This document shows positions 1-8,228 of a stretch of 64,000 nt of DNA, one piece after another. Each line of letters begins with the position of its first letter. Positions within the stretch are counted from its first letter, which is position 1. The DNA comes from Haemophilus paracuniculus (GTDB taxonomy: Bacteria > Pseudomonadota > Gammaproteobacteria > Enterobacterales > Pasteurellaceae). Position numbers and translations under genes: made by a program. The notes beneath the pieces are model-generated. The model did not search any database. It worked only from the letters and a program-made list of their open reading frames with translations, and was not told the DNA's origin. The DNA is taken from NCBI RefSeq assembly GCF_002015115.1, contig NZ_MUYA01000004.1, positions 29,781 to 93,780 on the forward strand. Direction: 5' to 3'.

Positions 1-712
1 CGCTATCACTGCGGAATTTATCACGCTCTTTTGCCCCGCCCGTTTTAACCGTTGAGCCTTGCTCGGTGGCGTAGGCAAATTGATTTTTGCTTAACGCAGA
101 AATGCCTTTGGTGCGGTGGCTGTTGCCGTTTAACGCATAGTAGAAACCGTTGTGATAGCCCGAAACGGTTGCCGAGCCGTCATAAGTGCCGTTTGAGCCA
201 GTGCCTAAGTCGAAATCCACGTTAAACGGCTTATCTTTGTAGAGACCGCTTTTGGTGGTAATGTAAATCACGCCACCCATTGCATCGCTGCCCCAAAGTG
301 CTGACTGCTCGCCGCGTAACACTTCAATGCGATCAACATTGCTCAGGCTTAAACCTCCGAAGTCAAAACCATAGCCCGAAACAGGGTTCATTTTCACACC
401 GTCAATTACCACGGAAACGTGGTTCGCATCCGCCCCACGCAGATAGAAATTGCTGAGTGTGCCACGTCCGCCCGAAGCACTAAATGCCATACTCGGCACG
501 GTTTTCAACACATCGCTCACATAGGTCGCGTTGCGTTCGGCGAAATCTTTTTCGGTCAGCACCGTAACCGAAGAAGCGGTTTTATCTTGATTGATCGGGG
601 TGGCGTAAGCGGAATAGACCGTGATCGGTTGCAGTTCCGTTGGTTTTTCCGTTTGAGCGAAAGCCGCTGCGGGTAGGGTAAAAAGTAGGGTGGTAATCAG
701 ATTTTTTTGCAT
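1..712 (-). CDS. TonB-dependent outer-membrane receptor, BtuB-like (3' end outside window)
   Basis: Only the first ~237 residues are visible because the gene runs off the left edge. The ATG at 712 begins a signal peptide of about 19 residues ending AAAFA-Q. A TonB-box-like stretch (LQPITVYSA, residues 27-35) follows, then a plug domain with LRGADANHVSVVIDGVKMN (91-109) and VLRGEQSALWGSDAMGGVI (131-149). These plug motifs are of the BtuB/CirA kind, so the protein should import a chelate across the outer membrane using TonB energy. The substrate cannot be read from this part. I see no cobalamin riboswitch in the 145 bp upstream. It is divergent from ypjD. Confidence 0.88.
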   Translation of the reverse strand, partial: MQKNLITTLLFTLPAAAFAQTEKPTELQPITVYSAYATPINQDKTASSVTVLTEKDFAERNATYVSDVLKTVPSMAFSASGGRGTLSNFYLRGADANHVSVVIDGVKMNPVSGYGFDFGGLSLSNVDRIEVLRGEQSALWGSDAMGGVIYITTKSGLYKDKPFNVDFDLGTGSNGTYDGSATVSGYHNGFYYALNGNSHRTKGISALSKNQFAYATEQGSTVKTGGAKERDKFRSDS

Positions 713-857
713 AATGTTGTGTTCCTTAGGTTGAAAATAATAGGGTAAGTGGCGGTATCATACCCGATTTTGGTGTAAAATCCGAATTGAGATTTAATTT
801 CAACCGCAAATTTCCGTTACAATAGGGCAATTTGCGATCTTCATAAAGGTAAAGACG

Positions 858-1646
858 ATGTTATTTGCATTGCTTGCGATTGTGGCTTATTTCGGGGCGT
901 TACTCTGGGTAATGCCGAGTTTGGCAAATTTGGAAAACCAATCCGCTTGTCGCCAGCCGAATACCAAAGCGGTGTTTGGGCTGGGAATGGTGGCGGTGCT
1001 GTTCCATTTGTTAGCCGTATCCAACGCGTTATTTGTGGCGGACGGGCAGAATTTTACCCTCGCTAATGTGGTGGCGTTGATTAGCGTGCTGATTAGTGCA
1101 GTGGCAACCCTTGCCTTGCCAAAATGGCGAACGGTGTGGTTTCCGCTGATTATTGTGTATGCGTTCGGCATTTGTAGTCTGGCGGTGGCGAGTTTTGTTA
1201 CGGGCAGTTTTATCAAGCATTTGCAACAGTCGGCAGGGCTATTATTCCACTTGGCGATTGCGTTATTTTCCTATGCGTTGTTCGTGTTGGCGTTGCTCTA
1301 CGCGATTCAGCTTTTCTGGTTAGATCGCAAACTGAAAAGCAAAAAAATGTACCTCAACGCCGTGCTGCCACCGTTAATGACCGTTGAACGCCATTTCTTT
1401 ACCTTAACCCTTGTGGCACAAGGCTTGCTCACCTTAACACTGATTACGGGAATGATTTATCTGCACAATTTCTTCGCCCCCGAGCAGGTGCATAAAGCGA
1501 TTTTTTCGTTTGGGGCGTGGTTAATATATAGCATCCAACTGCTCGGGCAATGGAAACTGCATTGGCGAGGCAAGCGGGTGCTTATTTACTCAATTTCGGG
1601 TATAATGTTACTCACTTTTGGCTATTTTGGTAGCCGTTTGGTGTAG
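858..1646 (+). CDS. ypjD: YpjD-type inner-membrane protein of the CcsA/cytochrome c assembly family
   Basis: This 262-residue protein is almost entirely hydrophobic, with about eight predicted membrane helices. It ends with HWRGKR followed by a last helix, as in the CcsA-like family. In E. coli ypjD lies next to ffh and the corB-type gene, and here the corB-type gene follows directly, which supports the call. The family resembles haem-handling cytochrome c assembly proteins, but YpjD itself has no firmly established reaction. A start codon with aaaggtaaagac upstream fits a ribosome binding site. Confidence 0.85.
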   Translation: MLFALLAIVAYFGALLWVMPSLANLENQSACRQPNTKAVFGLGMVAVLFHLLAVSNALFVADGQNFTLANVVALISVLISAVATLALPKWRTVWFPLIIVYAFGICSLAVASFVTGSFIKHLQQSAGLLFHLAIALFSYALFVLALLYAIQLFWLDRKLKSKKMYLNAVLPPLMTVERHFFTLTLVAQGLLTLTLITGMIYLHNFFAPEQVHKAIFSFGAWLIYSIQLLGQWKLHWRGKRVLIYSISGIMLLTFGYFGSRLV

Positions 1647-1660
1647 CCATTACACACGGT

Positions 1661-1705
1661 AAGCGGTCGGATTTCACGAAATTTCGCAGAATCCGACCCC
1701 TTGTA
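1661..1705 (+). terminator. Inverted uptake-signal pair downstream of ypjD
   Basis: The left arm AAGCGGTCGGATTTC pairs with GAATCCGACCCCTT about 15 nt later. The left arm is a normal uptake signal; the right arm carries the variant ACCCCTTGT. It follows the ypjD stop by about 15 bp and is likely a terminator or a weak attenuator before corB. Confidence 0.55.
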
Positions 1706-1731
1706 TGATCAATTCACATAGGATTTTTATT

Positions 1732-3006
1732 TTGGACAGTATCCCCCTGAGTAGTTTATTTATTGCTCTTGCCATTCTTCTTTTACTTTCTGCCATTTTT
1801 TCAGGTTCGGAAACGGGCTTGATGTCGTTAAACCGCTATCGAATGAAACACCTTGCCGAAAAAGGGCATCGTGGGGCGAAACAAGCGGAAAAATTACTCG
1901 CCAAAACCGATATTTTGCTTAGCCTAATTTTGATTTGTAACAACCTCGTGAACATTGCTGCCTCGGCGATTGCCACGATGATTGGTATGCAACTTTCGGG
2001 CGAAGCAGGGGTGGCGATTGCCACGGGGGTACTCACTTTCGTGATGCTGATTTTCTCGGAAATTCTGCCAAAAACCATTGCGGCGATTTACCCCGAAAAA
2101 GTCGGCTTTGCCGCCAGTTATTACCTCACGCCCCTCAAAAAACTGATGTTGCCGATTGTGTTTTTGATGAACCTGATTATCGCAGGTTTGATGAAATTAC
2201 TCGGCGTGAAAAAAGATGATAAAGCAGGGCTAAGTGCCGAAGAACTACGCAGCGTGGTGCTGGAAGCAGGGAAATTTATCCCCACCGAACACCAAGAAAT
2301 GCTGATTTCCATTTTGGATATGGAAAAGGTTACGGTGGACGACATTATGGTGCCTCGCCACGACATCGGCGGCATTGATATTGATGATGATTGGAAAGCG
2401 ATTATGCGGCAGCTCAACCACGCCGCCCACGCCCGTGTGGTGCTTTACAAAGGCAATATGGACAAAAACATTCTCGGAATGTTGCGGGTGCGTGAGGCGT
2501 TCCGCCTGTTGTTAGATCGTGATGAACCGAGTAAAGAAACCTTGATCCGTGCGGTGGACGAAGTCTATTTCATTCCCGAAGGCACACCGCTCACGACTCA
2601 GCTAATGAATTTCAAAAATAACAAAGAGCGAATCGGCTTGGTGGTGGACGAATACGGCGACATCAAAGGTTTGGTCACCCTTGAAGATATTTTAGAGGAA
2701 ATTGTCGGCGAATTTACCACCTCAACCGCCCCAAGTTTAGCCCAAGAGGTCAAACCGCAATCGGACGGCACGATGATTATTGAAGGCTCAACCAACCTGC
2801 GTGATCTCAACAAATTACTCAACTGGAATTTGCCCGTTGATGAAGTGCGAACCTTTAACGGCTTGATTTTGGAACATCTGGAAAAAATCCCCGATGAAGA
2901 CACCCAATTTGAGCTATATAACCTCAAAATCACGATTTTAGAGGTGGCGGACAATATGGTAAAACAAGCCAAAGTTGAGCCGATTTCCCCGCCAGAAAGC
3001 CCTTAA
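1732..3006 (+). CDS. corB: CNNM/CorB (YfjD, HlyC/CorC family) membrane transporter-associated protein
   Basis: The protein has an N-terminal DUF21 membrane domain (residues ~1-170, with SGSETGLMSLNRYRMKHLA), a pair of CBS domains (~205-335, including KVTVDDIMVPR and GLVTLEDILEEIVGEF) and a C-terminal CorC_HlyC domain. The family is linked to Mg2+ and cobalt efflux or tolerance. An in-frame ATG exists at 1705, but it lies inside the preceding palindrome. I chose TTG 1732 because CATAGGA lies upstream and because the distance from it to the SGSETG motif equals that in E. coli YfjD. Length from TTG is 424 residues, normal for the family. Confidence 0.87.
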   Translation: MDSIPLSSLFIALAILLLLSAIFSGSETGLMSLNRYRMKHLAEKGHRGAKQAEKLLAKTDILLSLILICNNLVNIAASAIATMIGMQLSGEAGVAIATGVLTFVMLIFSEILPKTIAAIYPEKVGFAASYYLTPLKKLMLPIVFLMNLIIAGLMKLLGVKKDDKAGLSAEELRSVVLEAGKFIPTEHQEMLISILDMEKVTVDDIMVPRHDIGGIDIDDDWKAIMRQLNHAAHARVVLYKGNMDKNILGMLRVREAFRLLLDRDEPSKETLIRAVDEVYFIPEGTPLTTQLMNFKNNKERIGLVVDEYGDIKGLVTLEDILEEIVGEFTTSTAPSLAQEVKPQSDGTMIIEGSTNLRDLNKLLNWNLPVDEVRTFNGLILEHLEKIPDEDTQFELYNLKITILEVADNMVKQAKVEPISPPESP

Positions 3007-3051
3007 CAAGGGGTAGGATTTTGAAAAATTTCGGGAAATCTGACCGCTTGC
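3007..3051 (+). terminator. Imperfect uptake-signal inverted pair after corB
   Basis: CAAGGGGTAGGATTTT faces AAATCTGACCGCTTG about 15 nt later. One arm is the variant signal and the other the canonical one, so the stem is imperfect (GGTAGGATTT with AAATCTGACC). It starts at the corB stop and may end its transcript. Confidence 0.4.
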
Positions 3052-3079
3052 AAAATTAGGCTATGGATCAACGCTTGGT

Positions 3080-3165
3080 ATAATGGTAAAATCAGCTCGC
3101 TTTTTCGCTTGCACAAAACGGGCGAACCCTTAAATAGTTTTAGTGTATCGAAAAGCGAGCTGGTT
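3080..3165 (+). other. Long inverted repeat upstream of acpP, possible structured leader or small RNA
   Basis: CAGCTCGCTTTTTCG (3093-3107) pairs with CGAAAAGCGAGCTG (3149-3162), leaving a loop of about 41 nt. A TATAAT at 3080-3085, with a weak TTAGGC 17 bp upstream, would start transcription just before the left arm. This sits between corB and acpP. A second promoter lies downstream, so the element may be an independent RNA rather than the acpP leader. Confidence 0.35.
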
Positions 3166-3183
3166 TGACCTTGTATTCAAAGG

Positions 3184-3211
3184 TTGAATTTAGCAAATTT
3201 TTCATTACACT
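3184..3211 (+). promoter_or_regulatory. Candidate acpP promoter
   Basis: TTGAAT (3184-3189) and TACACT (3206-3211) are separated by 16 bp. Transcription would begin about 35 bp before the acpP ATG at 3254. This is a consensus reading only. Confidence 0.4.
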
Positions 3212-3253
3212 GTTCAACTCTCGCATTAAGCGACTTTACATAGGAAACACAAA

Positions 3254-3484
3254 ATGAGCATTGAAGAACGCGTAAAAAAAATCATCGTTGATCAATTAGG
3301 TGCAGAACCAGCAGCGGTGAAACCAGAAGCATCTTTCATCGAAGATTTAGGTGCAGACTCACTCGACACCGTTGAGTTAGTAATGGCTTTGGAAGAAGAA
3401 TTCGATATCGAAATTCCTGATGAAGAAGCAGAAAAAATTACCACTGTACAATCTGCGATTGACTACGTTCAAAGCAATTCATAA
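3254..3484 (+). CDS. acpP: Acyl carrier protein
   Basis: This 76-residue acidic protein carries growing acyl chains on a phosphopantetheine arm during fatty acid synthesis. The attachment serine lies in [18 protein letters not shown] (residues 34-51), the family signature. A clear TAGGAAACAC precedes the ATG. In most gamma-proteobacteria acpP follows fabG directly; here fabG and fabD are 24 kb away, so acpP is a single-gene unit with its own promoter and terminator. Confidence 0.98.
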   Translation: MSIEERVKKIIVDQLGAEPAAVKPEASFIEDLGADSLDTVELVMALEEEFDIEIPDEEAEKITTVQSAIDYVQSNS

Positions 3485-3487
3485 TCA

Positions 3488-3517
3488 AAAAGGCGGTTTT
3501 AAACCGCCTTTCTTTTT
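3488..3517 (+). terminator. Rho-independent terminator of acpP
   Basis: AAGGCGGTTT and AAACCGCCTT form a 10-bp stem followed by TCTTTTT. It starts 4 bp after the acpP stop codon. The A-run on its left side could also serve the convergent gene. Confidence 0.9.
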
Positions 3518-3534
3518 GCCTCAAAATCGAGAAA

Positions 3535-3825
3535 TTAGAAGGTGCGAGTAGCAAGTTGGAAGATCACCACTTCCGCTTGGCAGCTAAATGTAAAGCTTGC
3601 TTTCAACACAAAAACGCCCTCACTTTCCACGATTTCGCTTGCGATTTGGCACGGCTCACTTTCCGTTTCACGGGCTTTTTCAGTTAAAAAGGCTAAACCT
3701 TGTTCCGCTTCGGCTCGGCTGGCGAACCCTTTTTCCAGTTGTGCGGTTAATTCGCTGTTGTCCAAAATTGAGCCAACATCGAAAGTGTTACAGCTCGTGC
3801 ATTCCGTTGGTTTGTCTGATTTCAT
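3535..3825 (-). CDS. YfcZ/YiiS family (DUF406) small protein
   Basis: The 96-residue product contains FDVGSILDNSE, ASRAEAEQGLAFLTEKARETE, SEPCQIASEIVE and FTFSCQAEVVIFQLATR, which match the layout of E. coli YfcZ (DUF406). The function of the family is unknown. The N-terminus has the pair CTSC. It is convergent with acpP and is preceded by AGGATC just before the ATG. Confidence 0.8.
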   Translation of the reverse strand: MKSDKPTECTSCNTFDVGSILDNSELTAQLEKGFASRAEAEQGLAFLTEKARETESEPCQIASEIVESEGVFVLKASFTFSCQAEVVIFQLATRTF

Positions 3826-3936
3826 AAAAGATCCTCATAAAATAAAAACGCTCGCACTTTAATACGAAACGCCGTTGCAATCAATCGCCCATTGCAGAAC
3901 ATTTGATATAACGTAAACTTTGCCGAAAAAAGCGTT

Positions 3937-3977
3937 GCAAGGGGTAGGATTCTGCCGAATTTTTACCAAAATCGCTT
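3937..3977. repeat. Variant uptake-signal inverted pair
   Basis: CAAGGGGTAGGATTCT faces the degenerate AAATCGCTTG about 15 nt later. The element is intergenic, between the YfcZ-family gene and the tRNA cluster. Confidence 0.4.
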
Positions 3978-4015
3978 GCAAACTATCCAAATAGATAAAA
4001 AGCCATAAAAAAACC

Positions 4016-4043
4016 TTGATCTTGTTTTTAAAATCCGTATGAT
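4016..4043 (+). promoter_or_regulatory. tRNA-Lys operon promoter
   Basis: TTGATC (4016-4021) and TATGAT (4038-4043) are 16 bp apart. The GC-rich discriminator ACGCCCTCG that follows is typical of stringently controlled stable RNA promoters. The first tRNA begins 22 bp later. Confidence 0.6.
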
Positions 4044-4065
4044 ACGCCCTCGTTACGTTATTGAC

Positions 4066-4141
4066 GGGTCGTTAGCTCAGTCGGTAGAGCAGCGGACTTT
4101 TAATCCGTTGGTCGAAGGTTCGAATCCTTCACGACCCACCA
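4066..4141 (+). tRNA. tRNA-Lys (TTT anticodon), copy 1
   Basis: The 76-nt cloverleaf is complete, with acceptor arm GGGTCGT/ACGACCC, D arm, anticodon loop CTTTTAA (anticodon TTT), T loop GTTCGAATC and an encoded CCA. It is identical to the next two copies. Confidence 0.98.
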
Positions 4142-4167
4142 CTCAAACGTAAATTCCTTATCAATGG

Positions 4168-4243
4168 GGGTCGTTAGCTCAGTCGGTAGAGCAGCGGACT
4201 TTTAATCCGTTGGTCGAAGGTTCGAATCCTTCACGACCCACCA
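4168..4243 (+). tRNA. tRNA-Lys (TTT anticodon), copy 2
   Basis: The sequence is identical to copy 1 over 76 nt, including CCA, and lies 26 bp after it. The short AT-rich spacer suggests one transcript for all three. Confidence 0.98.
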
Positions 4244-4267
4244 CTTAAAACGCAAATCCCTATCTTC

Positions 4268-4343
4268 GGGTCGTTAGCTCAGTCGGTAGAGCAGCGGACT
4301 TTTAATCCGTTGGTCGAAGGTTCGAATCCTTCACGACCCACCA
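4268..4343 (+). tRNA. tRNA-Lys (TTT anticodon), copy 3
   Basis: This is the third identical 76-nt copy, 24 bp after copy 2. No clear terminator separates it from mltG about 100 bp downstream. Confidence 0.98.
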
Positions 4344-4440
4344 TTATTTCTTCTTCCTTTAAATTGCAAAATTTTTCAAAATCGCACCGCTTTTAAGGTA
4401 AAATGGCGACCGTTTTTATTTTGTAAAATAGCTTATTCAA

Positions 4441-5469
4441 ATGTTAAAAAAATTATTGATTTCCCTCGGTTTACTTGGTGTGGTGGCAGTCGGTGCAGGG
4501 GGGTATGGCTACCAAAAATTAACCGCCTTTTCGCAACAGCCAATCAACGTTCAAGCCGATCAATTCTTACTGATCGAAAAAGGCACTTCCAGCCAAAAAC
4601 TTGCCAAATTACTCGAAGAAAAAGGCATTGTGGCGGACGCCAGTTTGCTGCCTTACTGGTTGAAACTGCAACCGCAATTCAGCAAATTCAAAGCGGGCAT
4701 TTATTCACTCAATGGCGTGAACAACGTGGAAGAACTGTTCAAACAGCTCAACAGCGGCAAAGAGGTGCAGTTGTCGGTGCAATTTATCGAGGGCAAAACC
4801 TTCAAAGTATGGCGTGAACAGCTCGCCAAAGCCAATTATTTGGAACAAACCCTCGCCAATAAATCGGAAGCGGAAATCGCCCAAGCCCTCGGCATTCCAC
4901 ACGAAAAATTAGAGGGCTGGCTCGCCCCTGAAACTTACAGCTATGTGCCTTATTCGAGCGATTTGGATCTGCTCAAACGTGCCTACCAACGCCAACAAAA
5001 AGCCCTCGACCAAGCGTGGCAAAATCGAGCGGAAAACCTACCGCTTGCCAGCCCTTATGAAATGCTGATTTTAGCCTCGATTGTCGAGAAAGAAACGGGG
5101 TTAGCAAGCGAACGCCCACAAGTGGCTTCGGTATTTATTAACCGTTTGAAATTAAAGATGAAATTGCAAACCGACCCTACTGTGATCTACGGAATGGGCG
5201 ACCGCTATGACGGCAATATTCGCAAAAAAGATCTGCAAGAAGCCACCCCTTACAACACCTATGTGATTGACGGCTTACCGCCAACCCCGATTGCAATGCC
5301 GAGCGAAGCCGCCCTCAAAGCGGTTTCCCAGCCCGACAACACGCCTTACCTCTACTTCGTGGCGGACGGCACGGGCGGACACAAATTTAGTCGCACCCTT
5401 GATGAGCATAATCAAGCGGTACGAAATTGGATAAAAATCGAAAAAAGCAAAAAAAGTGAGGCGAAATAA
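4441..5469 (+). CDS. mltG: Endolytic murein transglycosylase MltG (YceG)
   Basis: MltG cuts nascent peptidoglycan glycan strands at the inner membrane, setting chain length. The 342-residue protein has one N-terminal membrane anchor (residues ~4-24), a LysM-like part, and the catalytic region [20 protein letters not shown], whose EKE glutamate is the expected catalytic residue, then [15 protein letters not shown]. The start lacks a clear Shine-Dalgarno but aligns with the family N-terminus. Its TAA overlaps the tmk ATG by one base, so the two are translationally coupled. Confidence 0.95.
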   Translation: MLKKLLISLGLLGVVAVGAGGYGYQKLTAFSQQPINVQADQFLLIEKGTSSQKLAKLLEEKGIVADASLLPYWLKLQPQFSKFKAGIYSLNGVNNVEELFKQLNSGKEVQLSVQFIEGKTFKVWREQLAKANYLEQTLANKSEAEIAQALGIPHEKLEGWLAPETYSYVPYSSDLDLLKRAYQRQQKALDQAWQNRAENLPLASPYEMLILASIVEKETGLASERPQVASVFINRLKLKMKLQTDPTVIYGMGDRYDGNIRKKDLQEATPYNTYVIDGLPPTPIAMPSEAALKAVSQPDNTPYLYFVADGTGGHKFSRTLDEHNQAVRNWIKIEKSKKSEAK

Positions 5470-6095
5470 TGCGTGGCAAATTTATCGTGATTGAGGGGCT
5501 GGAAGGGGCTGGCAAAAGCAACGCTCAACAAGTGGTGTGCGACACCTTGGCAGCCCACGGCATTGAATTTATCACTAGCCGCGAACCCGGTGGCACACCG
5601 ATTGCGGAAGCGTTACGCACCCTCTGGAAAGAGGGGATTGACGGCGAACACACCACCGACAAAGCCGAATTGCTGATGCTCTACGCCGCTCGCACCCAAT
5701 TAGTCGAAACCCTGATCGAACCCGCCCTCAACGCAGGAAAATGGGTAGTCGGCGACCGCCACGATATGTCCACCCAAGCCTACCAAGGGGGCGGACGGGG
5801 ATTAAGCGAACCGTTGCTCACCCAAATCCGCACCGCCATTTTGGGCGATTTTGAACCCGATCTCACGCTCTACCTCGACATCGACCCGACTATCGGCTTG
5901 GCTCGTGCCAAAGGCCGCGGTGCATTAGATCGGATCGAACAACAACACATCGACTTCTTCCACCGCACCCGCCAACGCTACCTAGCGTTAGTCGAAAACA
6001 ATCCCAAAGCGGTTAAAATCAACGCTGAATTGCCGATTGAACAGGTTTCTGAACAAATTCGCCAAGTGGTTGAGGGTTATTTGGCTTCAAAATAA
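5469..6095 (+). CDS. tmk: Thymidylate kinase
   Basis: Tmk phosphorylates dTMP to dTDP. The 208-residue protein has the P-loop GLEGAGKS (residues 10-17), [14 protein letters not shown], the [15 protein letters not shown] segment and the LID region [12 protein letters not shown]. The usual order mltG-tmk-holB is kept, but a repeat pair and mqsRA now separate tmk from holB. The Asn after GKS, where many homologues have Thr, is a small oddity. Confidence 0.97.
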   Translation: MRGKFIVIEGLEGAGKSNAQQVVCDTLAAHGIEFITSREPGGTPIAEALRTLWKEGIDGEHTTDKAELLMLYAARTQLVETLIEPALNAGKWVVGDRHDMSTQAYQGGGRGLSEPLLTQIRTAILGDFEPDLTLYLDIDPTIGLARAKGRGALDRIEQQHIDFFHRTRQRYLALVENNPKAVKINAELPIEQVSEQIRQVVEGYLASK

Positions 6096-6128
6096 GCATT
6101 ACAAGCGGTTAGATTTTTTGAAATTTTT

Positions 6129-6194
6129 CCCTCTCCCTGAAATAGACTTCTTGACGAAGTCTATTTCTGTCCCTCTCCCACAAGTGGGAGAGGG
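6129..6194 (+). repeat. Two-hairpin palindromic repeat, locus 1 copy a
   Basis: CCCTCTCCCT leads into an inner hairpin (GAAATAGACTTC, loop TTGAC, GAAGTCTATTTC), then TGTC and an outer hairpin CCCTCTCCCACAAGTGGGAG. Related copies with different inner stems lie at 6219, 27065, 27158, 54152 and 54292. It faces copy b in opposite orientation. Confidence 0.8.
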
Positions 6195-6218
6195 TTTTTA
6201 AACTTAGTGAGAGTAAAA

Positions 6219-6286
6219 CTCTCTCCCATTTATGGGAGAGAGACAGCGAAAAAATTGCGTAAGGCAATTTTTCGCAGAGAGAGGGT
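6219..6286 (-). repeat. Two-hairpin palindromic repeat, locus 1 copy b
   Basis: Read on the minus strand it starts CCCTCTCTCTG, has an inner hairpin with GCGAAAAATTGC and GCAATTTTTTCGC arms around loop CTTAC, then TGTCTCTCTCCC and an outer hairpin. It is the inverse-oriented partner of the 6129 copy. Confidence 0.8.
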
Positions 6287-6297
6287 AGCCCGTTCGT

Positions 6298-6693
6298 TTA
6301 ACTCACTTCCGCCAATAAATTAGGATGTTTGTCCAATAATTTAAGTAGTTTGATTAACGCCACGGGCGGTTGGGATTTGCCTGTTTCATAGCGAGAAAAC
6401 GCATTAACCCCGCCCCCAAATAATTCCCCCGCTTGGCGTTGATCGAGGTTGAGTTTTTTACGCACTTGTTGAATATAATGTGGGTCGGCAAATTCACTAT
6501 TGACCTTTTTATTGAAAGCTAACATTTCTGCCATTATGCGTTCACTTTCACGGCTATTCGCCACCATTTCGCTACAATTCGGGCAAAATTGAGCGGAAAC
6601 ATTAGGAATAATCGTTTCCTTGCCTTTGTAGCGGTAGGGAAGATCTTTGGTTTGAGCGACTAATTCCGCTTGAAAGCAGTTTGGACATTGCAT
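6298..6693 (-). CDS. mqsA: Antitoxin MqsA
   Basis: MqsA neutralises MqsR and represses the operon. From the ATG at 6693 it has 131 residues, with zinc-binding cysteines at 3, 6, 37 and 40, the same numbers as E. coli MqsA, and a C-terminal helix-turn-helix with FGGGVNAFSRYETG. An upstream in-frame ATG at 6717 lies inside mqsR. I chose 6693 because AAGGAA lies 7 nt before it and the N-terminus then matches MqsA. It starts 1 bp after the mqsR stop. Confidence 0.95.
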   Translation of the reverse strand: MQCPNCFQAELVAQTKDLPYRYKGKETIIPNVSAQFCPNCSEMVANSRESERIMAEMLAFNKKVNSEFADPHYIQQVRKKLNLDQRQAGELFGGGVNAFSRYETGKSQPPVALIKLLKLLDKHPNLLAEVS

Positions 6694-6694
6694 T

Positions 6695-6991
6695 TTATCG
6701 TTCCTTAAATGACACAATCAGTAGGTTGTCAATCACGGTTAATTTCAAATAAATTTGACCAACGGGCGTGTTTGGTCGGTAAACATCTTGCCAAATTTTA
6801 TGGTTCGCATAGCTCGTCATACTCTTATAAAAATCCGCGTGAGTAAGGGATCGCACAGTATCAAGCATTGCCTGATAATCCAGCCCTAATGCTACCGCCC
6901 CGAGCATTGCTGTATGGGTAGCATTTACTTTTCCTTGCTCAATTAACAGCTTGATTTGCGTTAAATCGTAATGTGGCGTTTGCTTTTCCAT
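6695..6991 (-). CDS. mqsR: mRNA interferase toxin MqsR
   Basis: MqsR is a RelE-fold ribonuclease that cuts mRNA, mainly at GCU in E. coli. The 98-residue protein matches E. coli MqsR in length, and DFYKSMTSYANHKIWQDVYR, then GQIYLKLTVIDNLLIVSFKE, are near-diagnostic. It is the first gene of the pair. The pair lies between tmk and holB, which are neighbours in many relatives, so it was probably acquired here together with the flanking repeats. Confidence 0.95.
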   Translation of the reverse strand: MEKQTPHYDLTQIKLLIEQGKVNATHTAMLGAVALGLDYQAMLDTVRSLTHADFYKSMTSYANHKIWQDVYRPNTPVGQIYLKLTVIDNLLIVSFKER

Positions 6992-7002
6992 TTTTGGCTA
7001 TA

Positions 7003-7019
7003 TTAACCAACTAGGTTAA
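7003..7019. promoter_or_regulatory. MqsA operator palindrome
   Basis: TTAACCAACTAGGTTAA is a near-perfect palindrome centred 20 bp upstream of the mqsR ATG. It fits the known E. coli MqsA site AACCT-N3-AGGTT at all but one position. It should mediate autoregulation of mqsRA. Confidence 0.7.
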
Positions 7020-7188
7020 TTTGTCAAATTGAAGTAACGATAGGCTGATCCTAGCGGATCAAAATTTCTCATCAAGCCACTTTTGTGAATTAGTCGATCA
7101 AGATCACAAAAATAAAAAATCCACGCCCACCCCAAATTTTCGCTATAATGCACCGTTTTTAGCACATAGTGGCAACGGGGCAGAGGTT

Positions 7189-8184
7189 ATGCAGATTTCG
7201 CACGGTTATCCGTGGCATTTGGCGACATATCAATCCTTGACGGACGCTTTTTTACAAGGGCGGGGGCATCACGCGTTGTTGTTTAAAACGGACGTGGGGC
7301 TTGGCACGGAAACTTTTATCCGCCAGTTCGCCCATTGGCTGTTGTGTCAGAATCAGCACGGGCGAGAGCCGTGTGGCGAGTGCAAAAGTTGCCATTTGTG
7401 GCAGAGCGGCAACCACCCTGATTTTCATCTGGTCGCCCCGATTGAGGGCAAGGATATCGGCGTGGATCAAGTGCGAGAAATCACCGCTCGCCTGCAACAG
7501 TATTCGCAACAGGGCGGGAACGCAGTGGTTTATCTGGCGGGGGCGGAACGGCTGACCGAAGCGGCGGCGAATGCGTTGCTGAAAACCCTCGAAGAACCCA
7601 ACGCCAACAGTTATTTTCTGCTGGAAGCCCCGTTGCAAGCGGCGATGATGGCGACCATTCAGAGCCGTTGTCAAACGTGGTTGATTCAATCGCCCGCCCC
7701 TGAACTTGCCCTGCAATGGTTGGCAAACGAATGCCCGAACGTGAGCGAGGACGATTTACGCACGGCGTTACGCCTTTCACACAATCGCCCCCTCGATAGC
7801 AAAAATTTGCTGGAAACCGACCGCTTGTCGCAACGCAAACTCTTTTTGCGAGCCTTTGCCAAGTTTTATCAAAGCCGAGATTTGTTGCTATTCCTCACGG
7901 CGTTTGATAAAGAGAAACCGCAGGCGTTGCAGCAGTTGGAATGGTTGGCGAGCTTTTTGAGCGACAGCCTCAAAGCTCAAATGGGGATTTCGCAGGGCTG
8001 GACGAATGCGGATATTGAGACGGCGATCAACAAATTTAGTCAACTGCTTTCCGCCCCGAAACTGCTCAAAGCTCACCAAATCGTCCAGCAAACCCAACGA
8101 GATCTGCTTGAAATTAACGCCGTCAATCAAGAATTGATGCTTGCCGATTGTTTGAGCAAATTATTGTTAGATGTGTTTGAATAA
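7189..8184 (+). CDS. holB: DNA polymerase III subunit delta'
   Basis: Delta' is the stator of the clamp loader that places the sliding clamp on DNA. The 331-residue protein has the degenerate P-loop region [14 protein letters not shown], zinc-ligand cysteines in [30 protein letters not shown] and the SRC motif in IQSRCQTW. Length matches E. coli HolB (334). A TATAAT at 7144-7149 suggests it now has its own promoter, as expected after separation from tmk. Confidence 0.95.
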   Translation: MQISHGYPWHLATYQSLTDAFLQGRGHHALLFKTDVGLGTETFIRQFAHWLLCQNQHGREPCGECKSCHLWQSGNHPDFHLVAPIEGKDIGVDQVREITARLQQYSQQGGNAVVYLAGAERLTEAAANALLKTLEEPNANSYFLLEAPLQAAMMATIQSRCQTWLIQSPAPELALQWLANECPNVSEDDLRTALRLSHNRPLDSKNLLETDRLSQRKLFLRAFAKFYQSRDLLLFLTAFDKEKPQALQQLEWLASFLSDSLKAQMGISQGWTNADIETAINKFSQLLSAPKLLKAHQIVQQTQRDLLEINAVNQELMLADCLSKLLLDVFE

Positions 8185-8228
8185 CAAGCGGTGCGATTTC
8201 ACAAAATTTCGTAAAAAAAGGAAATAAA

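Noticed and set aside
419-676. An 85-codon plus-strand frame at the left edge.
   Set aside because: It lies opposite the TonB-dependent receptor, whose plug motifs are clear.
713-857. Possible cobalamin riboswitch before the BtuB-like receptor.
   Set aside because: The divergent gap is only 145 bp and shows no B12-box-like sequence.
4066-4343. Three evenly spaced identical units that could suggest a repeat array or CRISPR.
   Set aside because: They are complete tRNA-Lys genes. No CRISPR repeats or cas genes are seen anywhere in the window.
7081-7111. CRP-like site TGTGA...TCACA upstream of holB.
   Set aside because: The half-sites are 15 bp apart rather than 6, so it does not fit CRP; it is kept only as an unexplained inverted repeat.
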